NCBI RefSeq assembly: GCF_014836935.1
Contig: NZ_JACSPW010000003.1
Location: 62,001 to 126,000, forward strand
DNA from: Solibacillus merdavium
Lineage (GTDB): Bacteria > Bacillota > Bacilli > Bacillales_A > Planococcaceae
Direction of reading: 5' to 3'
Length of the DNA stretch: 64,000 nucleotides
The notes under the pieces: model-generated
Told to the model about the DNA's origin: nothing
The model's database searches: none
What the model saw: the letters and a program-made list of their open reading frames with translations, nothing else
Translations under genes and position numbers: made by a program
Shown here: positions 60,227-64,000 of the stretch, one piece after another
Numbering within the stretch: the first letter of the stretch is position 1
Layout: every line of letters begins with the position of its first letter

Positions 60227-60818
60227 GAAAGATTTAATCATTCATAAAAAAATGCTGATGTTTATGTTTCTTGTTTTGCTTATTTATATGTACATCGATA
60301 TTCCGATTATTTTTCTAGGTCTATTATTTTCCATGACATTGACATTAAACCTATTTTCAACGGATGAAAAGCGACATGCGCAAATGTTATTAAGCTCATT
60401 ACCTTTTACGCGTAAAGAAATTGTTAGTTCAAAATACATTTCAGCGATACTTTTTATTTTATTGATAGTATTGGCGATAACTGGTGGTAGCTTATTATTT
60501 CAACAAGTGTTACCAAACGGGTTTCATTTATTAATGATTGCAATCGGATCGTTATTTGTCGTTTCTTTTATGTATCCAGTTGCCTATAAATTTACTAGTA
60601 AATATGTGAACATCACATTCTTTACATGCTTCGGACTTTATTTGGCAATAATTATGTTTTTCATCCCTAATTTAAATGATCAGATTCGGGAAACTTTCAC
60701 CAAAATAATGAATTTAGGTGAATCGCAGCTTATTTTATATGCTGGCCTTATCTTGGTGATTACGTACATTCTATCCTGGTTATTATCAATTCGAATTTAT
60801 GAAAAGAAAGTGTTTTAA
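60210..60818 (+). CDS. ABC-2 permease of the GntR operon
   Basis: 202 residues from GTG 60210, after GGGGAGAAGG. Six hydrophobic helices make up nearly the whole protein (LMFMFLVLLIYMYIDIPIIF, ISAILFILLIVLAITGGSLL, LYAGLILVITYILSWLLSI). The start overlaps the ATPase by 17 bp. Smaller than most ABC-2 permeases, but complete, with a polar motif DEKRHAQMLLSSLPFTRKE near 50-68 shared with YtrC/BceB-type companions. It works with the ATPase. Confidence 0.85.
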   Translation: MYQLVKKDLIIHKKMLMFMFLVLLIYMYIDIPIIFLGLLFSMTLTLNLFSTDEKRHAQMLLSSLPFTRKEIVSSKYISAILFILLIVLAITGGSLLFQQVLPNGFHLLMIAIGSLFVVSFMYPVAYKFTSKYVNITFFTCFGLYLAIIMFFIPNLNDQIRETFTKIMNLGESQLILYAGLILVITYILSWLLSIRIYEKKVF

Positions 60819-60841
60819 AAATCCCTTTAGGAGGAGTTTTT

Positions 60842-61114
60842 ATAAAACTAATAAGAAAACAGTGGTTACTTCCTATTTTTGCTTTTATATTATTACAAGT
60901 GGTTTTTATATTAATGGAGTTTACAGGCTGGATTCCTCGTTTAAGAGAAATAGACGGGAATTTATTTGGTACCATTACAGATACCCCGCTGTTTAAAGGG
61001 TGGTTTAACTTTTACGATACGCCGTTCTTTAACCTGTTCACCGTCTTTTTTGGAGTGCTCGTTATTATAAATATCATAGTCAGTTTATTATTAAAAAAAA
61101 TAAAGGTTTTTTAA
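60842..61114 (+). CDS. YfzA-like membrane protein, probable AUA start
   Basis: Read from ATA at 60842 it has 90 residues: IKLIRKQWLLPIFAFILLQ, then VVFILMEFTGWIP, a conserved centre FNFYDTPFFNLFTVFFG and a second membrane helix. TTTAGGAGGAG puts the ribosome site 7 bp before ATA, and no ATG, GTG or TTG is in reach; GTG 60899 and ATG 60914 lie inside the first helix. The size and centre fit the YfzA family, of unknown function; that identification is from memory. It is the last gene of the GntR operon, 23 bp after the permease. Confidence 0.7.
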   Translation: MKLIRKQWLLPIFAFILLQVVFILMEFTGWIPRLREIDGNLFGTITDTPLFKGWFNFYDTPFFNLFTVFFGVLVIINIIVSLLLKKIKVF

Positions 61115-61318
61115 TACAATTAATCAAGCTTCCAAACCATTTATAAAGGTAAATGCCTAAAGTAGCGCATTTTCCTTTTTCTAATTTATAAGATTTCAAA
61201 ATTAGTTCGGCTTTCATTTTCATATTTCGAAGCTATCGCCTGTTCGTACAATGCTGTGTTATGCTCCCCATTAGCTAGACAGATTGAAAGTAGCATTTTG
61301 GGACGTTATTTTGAAATA

Positions 61319-61831
61319 CTACAAGTTTAATATTTCATCTATAATCTGTTTCAACCCATCATTCAAACCTAATAAATTATGATATTTCTCCGTTACAAAA
61401 ACATAACTATGATTTGTACTTTCAGGTGAAAAGATATAGTCGAATTCTTTAATTTCCGTGGCAAATTCTTTATCAACGAATACCTCTGTACTATCTTCTA
61501 TTTTGTATATATTTACTTTATATCGAATTGTATTATCATTTAAATACTCGATAACATATGTGGATTCCTTATTTAATAGTTTTTTTTCAGATTTTTTTAA
61601 TTCAAAAAAGGGCGGGTCATATATATTAACCATATCGTTAAAAAAATCATCGTTCTGAGTATATTCAAATATTTGTTTATCTGTTTCGCTATCTTTTACG
61701 ATGATTAAATCGACTGAGGATATGTTATTTAAAATTCCCCCTATGTAATTCACTTTGTTTTGCTCACTCCAAATAGAAAAAATTACTCCCCCAAAAACAA
61801 AAAAGGCTATTAAGAATATCCATTTCTTCAT
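61319..61831 (-). CDS. Signal-anchored protein of unknown function
   Basis: 170 residues with an N-terminal hydrophobic stretch (about 4-20, WIFLIAFFVFGGVIFSI) serving as signal or anchor. The rest is polar and strand-rich (VDLIIVKDSETDKQIFEY, TYVIEYLNDNTIRYKVNIYK). No Cys and no known motif. A GGGGGTGTC ribosome site precedes the ATG. No family is recognised. Confidence 0.65.
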   Translation of the reverse strand: MKKWIFLIAFFVFGGVIFSIWSEQNKVNYIGGILNNISSVDLIIVKDSETDKQIFEYTQNDDFFNDMVNIYDPPFFELKKSEKKLLNKESTYVIEYLNDNTIRYKVNIYKIEDSTEVFVDKEFATEIKEFDYIFSPESTNHSYVFVTEKYHNLLGLNDGLKQIIDEILNL

Positions 61832-62002
61832 ATGACACCCCCAATAACAGTTATTTAATATATATTCAATTTATTATTTAAAATACCTTTAGAACATTCC
61901 CAAAGTGAATTTTGGGCAAATTTTAAATACTTATTGCACCTAAAGATCGGTAGTTTAATAAGAAAAGCGATGCTTATAAAAAAATCGAGCTCGATTGCTA
62001 AT

Positions 62003-62374
62003 TTACATCTTTGATATTCCATAGATAAAAATACAAAGTAATAAACTGATAATGGTTAAGCCAGCAACTGGAATAGCAAAAACTTTATTGTTTTTAAATT
62101 CATAGATTGCTGTAATTGCACCTGCGACGCATAATACTAACCATACTGGTATAAACACAGCATCCGCAATATTTGTTGGTAAAAGAGCGTAACCACTAAC
62201 TAAGTAAAATACCCAATGAAAAACCAACAGTCCTACTATTACATAAGAAAATTTTCGAGGTGGGTTTCCTTTTTGAACTTTTCTAACAGCTATAAATACA
62301 GGAATGAAAAACGTTAAAAATGCAATAATGCCAACAACCATTAAAAATATTAATGAAATTCCAATGATGAACAC
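62003..62374 (-). CDS. Small four-helix membrane protein
   Basis: 123 residues with helices at about 3-32, 44-65, 72-93 and 101-121. The loop between the first two is basic (RKVQKGNPPRKFS), so both ends probably face outside. AGGGAG precedes the ATG. No family is recognised. The upstream gap to the TAXI gene (62375-62699) holds only AT-rich DNA. Confidence 0.6.
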   Translation of the reverse strand: MFIIGISLIFLMVVGIIAFLTFFIPVFIAVRKVQKGNPPRKFSYVIVGLLVFHWVFYLVSGYALLPTNIADAVFIPVWLVLCVAGAITAIYEFKNNKVFAIPVAGLTIISLLLCIFIYGISKM

Positions 62375-62699
62375 TCCCTATCACAATACCTGATTGTGTA
62401 ATCTGACTTATTTTACAATAAAAGGTTGCATCCCCCGATTATTGAATACAAGTAAAACAAGTACTAAACCGACGTTTGATAACATTTGTAGTGCTCGATT
62501 TTTTAAATCCCATAATTACTGTTTTCTCCCCAATATCCAGATATCACGATGAAGAAGTTAGAATTTTTAATAAATAGGAGATATGCGCTGAATTTAGCAT
62601 TTATTCGTAATTTTTAGAATAAATTGTAATATGAGGGTTTTCTTTTTTGTTCTGAATAGCTAAACTAGCAGTATAGTATAAAAAATAAGGAGGAATTTC

Positions 62700-63680
62700 A
62701 TGAAGAAAAAATTAATTTTAGCTTCTGCTTTATCATTATCATTGGCACTTGCTGCTTGTAATGGGAATGATGACAAAGAAAATGGGGGAACTGACGCAAC
62801 TGAAGGTTTGGAAACAAACATCGTAACAATTGCAACAGGTGGTGCGAGTGGTCCTTATAATATCATCGGTACAACGCTTGCTGATCAATACGTTAAAGAG
62901 TTTGATGTAAACTCTCGTACGCAAACAACGGGCGCTTCTGTGGAAAACATTAATTTATTGGAACAAGGGAAAGCAGAAATGGCATTTGTCATGAGTGACG
63001 CTTTGTCGCAAGCAGTCAATGGAGAAGTAAGTTTTAAAGAACCTATTAAAAATGTATCTCAAATCGCAACATTGTATCCGAACGTCGTACAGATTATCAC
63101 GAAAGAAGGATCGGGAATTAAAACAATTGAAGATTTAAAAGGAAAACGCATAGCTGTTGGAGATCAAAACTCAGGTGTAGAAATTAATGCCCGCGTATTA
63201 CTGAATGGGCACGGGATTACATATGAGGATGTGAAAGTGGACTACTTAGGATATGCGGAAGCAGCGGATGGCTTAAAAGCTGGAACAATTGATGCAGCTT
63301 TTTTAACGAGTGGTTTACCAAATGCTTCTGTCATGGAGTTAGCTGAAACAACAGGTATCCAATTAGTATCAGTAAACGCTGATAAAGTAGCAGAAATTGC
63401 AAAAGAACATCCGTACTTTATTTCGTATGATATCGCAGTAGATACGTACAAAAATGAAGAAGCGATTACAACAGCGGCTGTGCCAAACGCTCTGGTTGTT
63501 CGTACGGATATGAGTGAAGATGATGTATATGATTTAACGAAGAAATTCTTTGAAAGTATACCTACTCTTCAAAATTCACATCAAGCTGCAAATGATATTA
63601 CATTAGATGCTGCACAAGAAAGCGTAGTGGCACCAATTCACCCAGGTGCACAACGTTATTATGATGAGCAAAAGAAGTAA
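62700..63680 (+). CDS. TAXI family TRAP transporter substrate-binding lipoprotein
   Basis: 326 residues. Lipoprotein signal MKKKLILASALSLSLALAAC with Cys20 in LALAAC. The TAXI domain begins IVTIATGGASGPYNIIGTTLA (about 41-61) and has GKRIAVGDQNSGVEINAR near 150-165 and AFLTSGLPNASVMEL near 200. It captures a carboxylate or other solute outside the membrane for a TRAP permease; the substrate is unknown. AAGGAGG precedes the ATG. The next gene, DUF1850, is the usual accessory before the fused permease, which lies beyond the right edge. Confidence 0.93.
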   Translation: MKKKLILASALSLSLALAACNGNDDKENGGTDATEGLETNIVTIATGGASGPYNIIGTTLADQYVKEFDVNSRTQTTGASVENINLLEQGKAEMAFVMSDALSQAVNGEVSFKEPIKNVSQIATLYPNVVQIITKEGSGIKTIEDLKGKRIAVGDQNSGVEINARVLLNGHGITYEDVKVDYLGYAEAADGLKAGTIDAAFLTSGLPNASVMELAETTGIQLVSVNADKVAEIAKEHPYFISYDIAVDTYKNEEAITTAAVPNALVVRTDMSEDDVYDLTKKFFESIPTLQNSHQAANDITLDAAQESVVAPIHPGAQRYYDEQKK

Positions 63681-64000
63681 GAGCTTTACAATCGGAGGAG
63701 CGGTAGTAATCGCCCTCCTTTTCGCTTCTTTTTTCTTGAATTTTTCAGTAGTAACTGTCGAGGCGGATGAGCAGATATATTGGTCTTGGCAGGACACATT
63801 TGGACTGGCATGGATTCATTCGGTGGAAAAAGAAGAATGGATAGAGTTTTATGAAATAAAAAATGATCAACTACTTTTAACACACACGTCATTTAAAACG
63901 TTCGGGGCGGGGGTCCCCAGCACACCTAATGACGGAAAAAATTCTGTGCTTGAAAACGGCTATGTGACGATGGACATCGACAGAATGTTCCAATCTCTGC
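63661..64000 (+). CDS. DUF1850 protein of the TAXI-TRAP locus, partial
   Basis: A frame opened by ATGATG at 63661 or 63664 runs off the right edge after 113 codons. It overlaps the TAXI stop. It has an N-terminal hydrophobic helix (about 10-26, GGAVVIALLFASFFLNF) and then the DUF1850 pattern: FGLAWIHSVEKEEWIEFYEI and FGAGVPSTPNDGK. DUF1850 proteins accompany TAXI-TRAP permeases; their role is not known. Confidence 0.85.
   Translation, partial: MMSKRSKSFTIGGAVVIALLFASFFLNFSVVTVEADEQIYWSWQDTFGLAWIHSVEKEEWIEFYEIKNDQLLLTHTSFKTFGAGVPSTPNDGKNSVLENGYVTMDIDRMFQSL

Overview
The window is low-GC chromosomal DNA of an endospore-forming Bacillales bacterium. It carries a GerA-type germinant receptor operon, DegV, YndG/YndH/YndJ, YkvI, a YocH-like LysM-3D protein and an S-layer-homology protein. 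Gene content and codon style resemble Solibacillus/Lysinibacillus (Planococcaceae); that placement is inference, since there is no rRNA here. I see no tRNA, rRNA, CRISPR array, prophage or intact insertion sequence.

Layout. 1-6200: tail of a sigma-like protein, a small membrane protein, DegV, a fluoride-channel pair (two fluC/crcB genes) and topoisomerase III. 6200-13800: aspartokinase, a membrane glycerophosphodiesterase with three small companions, and a Na/phosphate cotransporter. 13900-23800: YcdB/SLH surface protein, MATE exporter, YocH-like wall protein, a zinc-ribbon cluster, an MFS exporter divergent from an XRE-TPR regulator, and a peptidase E-like protein. 24100-31900: HelD-type helicase, lipoprotein, double-MerR regulator, serine acetyltransferase, VOC protein, CPBP protease and a P-loop kinase. 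31950-38000: oligoendopeptidase F, ZinT with Zur-type operators, DUF2500, YceI plus FMN reductase behind MhqR-like operators, and GNAT. 38000-48000: SigV/RsiV-like pair, DUF2243-CtaG, BCCT transporter, gerA-B-C operon, MBL hydrolase and Mn catalase. 48100-50700: a five-gene ECF sigma/ABC operon resembling the B. subtilis sigY locus in another order. 51300-64000: large heme catalase, YkvI, yndGHJ, a GntR-ABC-YfzA operon, two small membrane proteins and the start of a TAXI-TRAP system.

Non-coding features are the most unusual part. A dispersed mosaic element (three full copies, one diverged copy, one internal fragment) carries 12-bp terminal inverted repeats around TCATCACCATAA and exchangeable internal modules. 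A second GC-rich intergenic repeat occurs three times, once inside the loop of a terminator-like stem. A nine-unit array with a period of about 21 bp precedes the HelD-type gene. Three 17-bp palindromic operators about 54 bp apart lie between the MFS and XRE genes.

Three genes with good ribosome-binding sites (31375, 45108, 60842) have no ATG, GTG or TTG where family structure demands a start. They appear to begin at AUA or AUC. This is the most testable surprise in the window.
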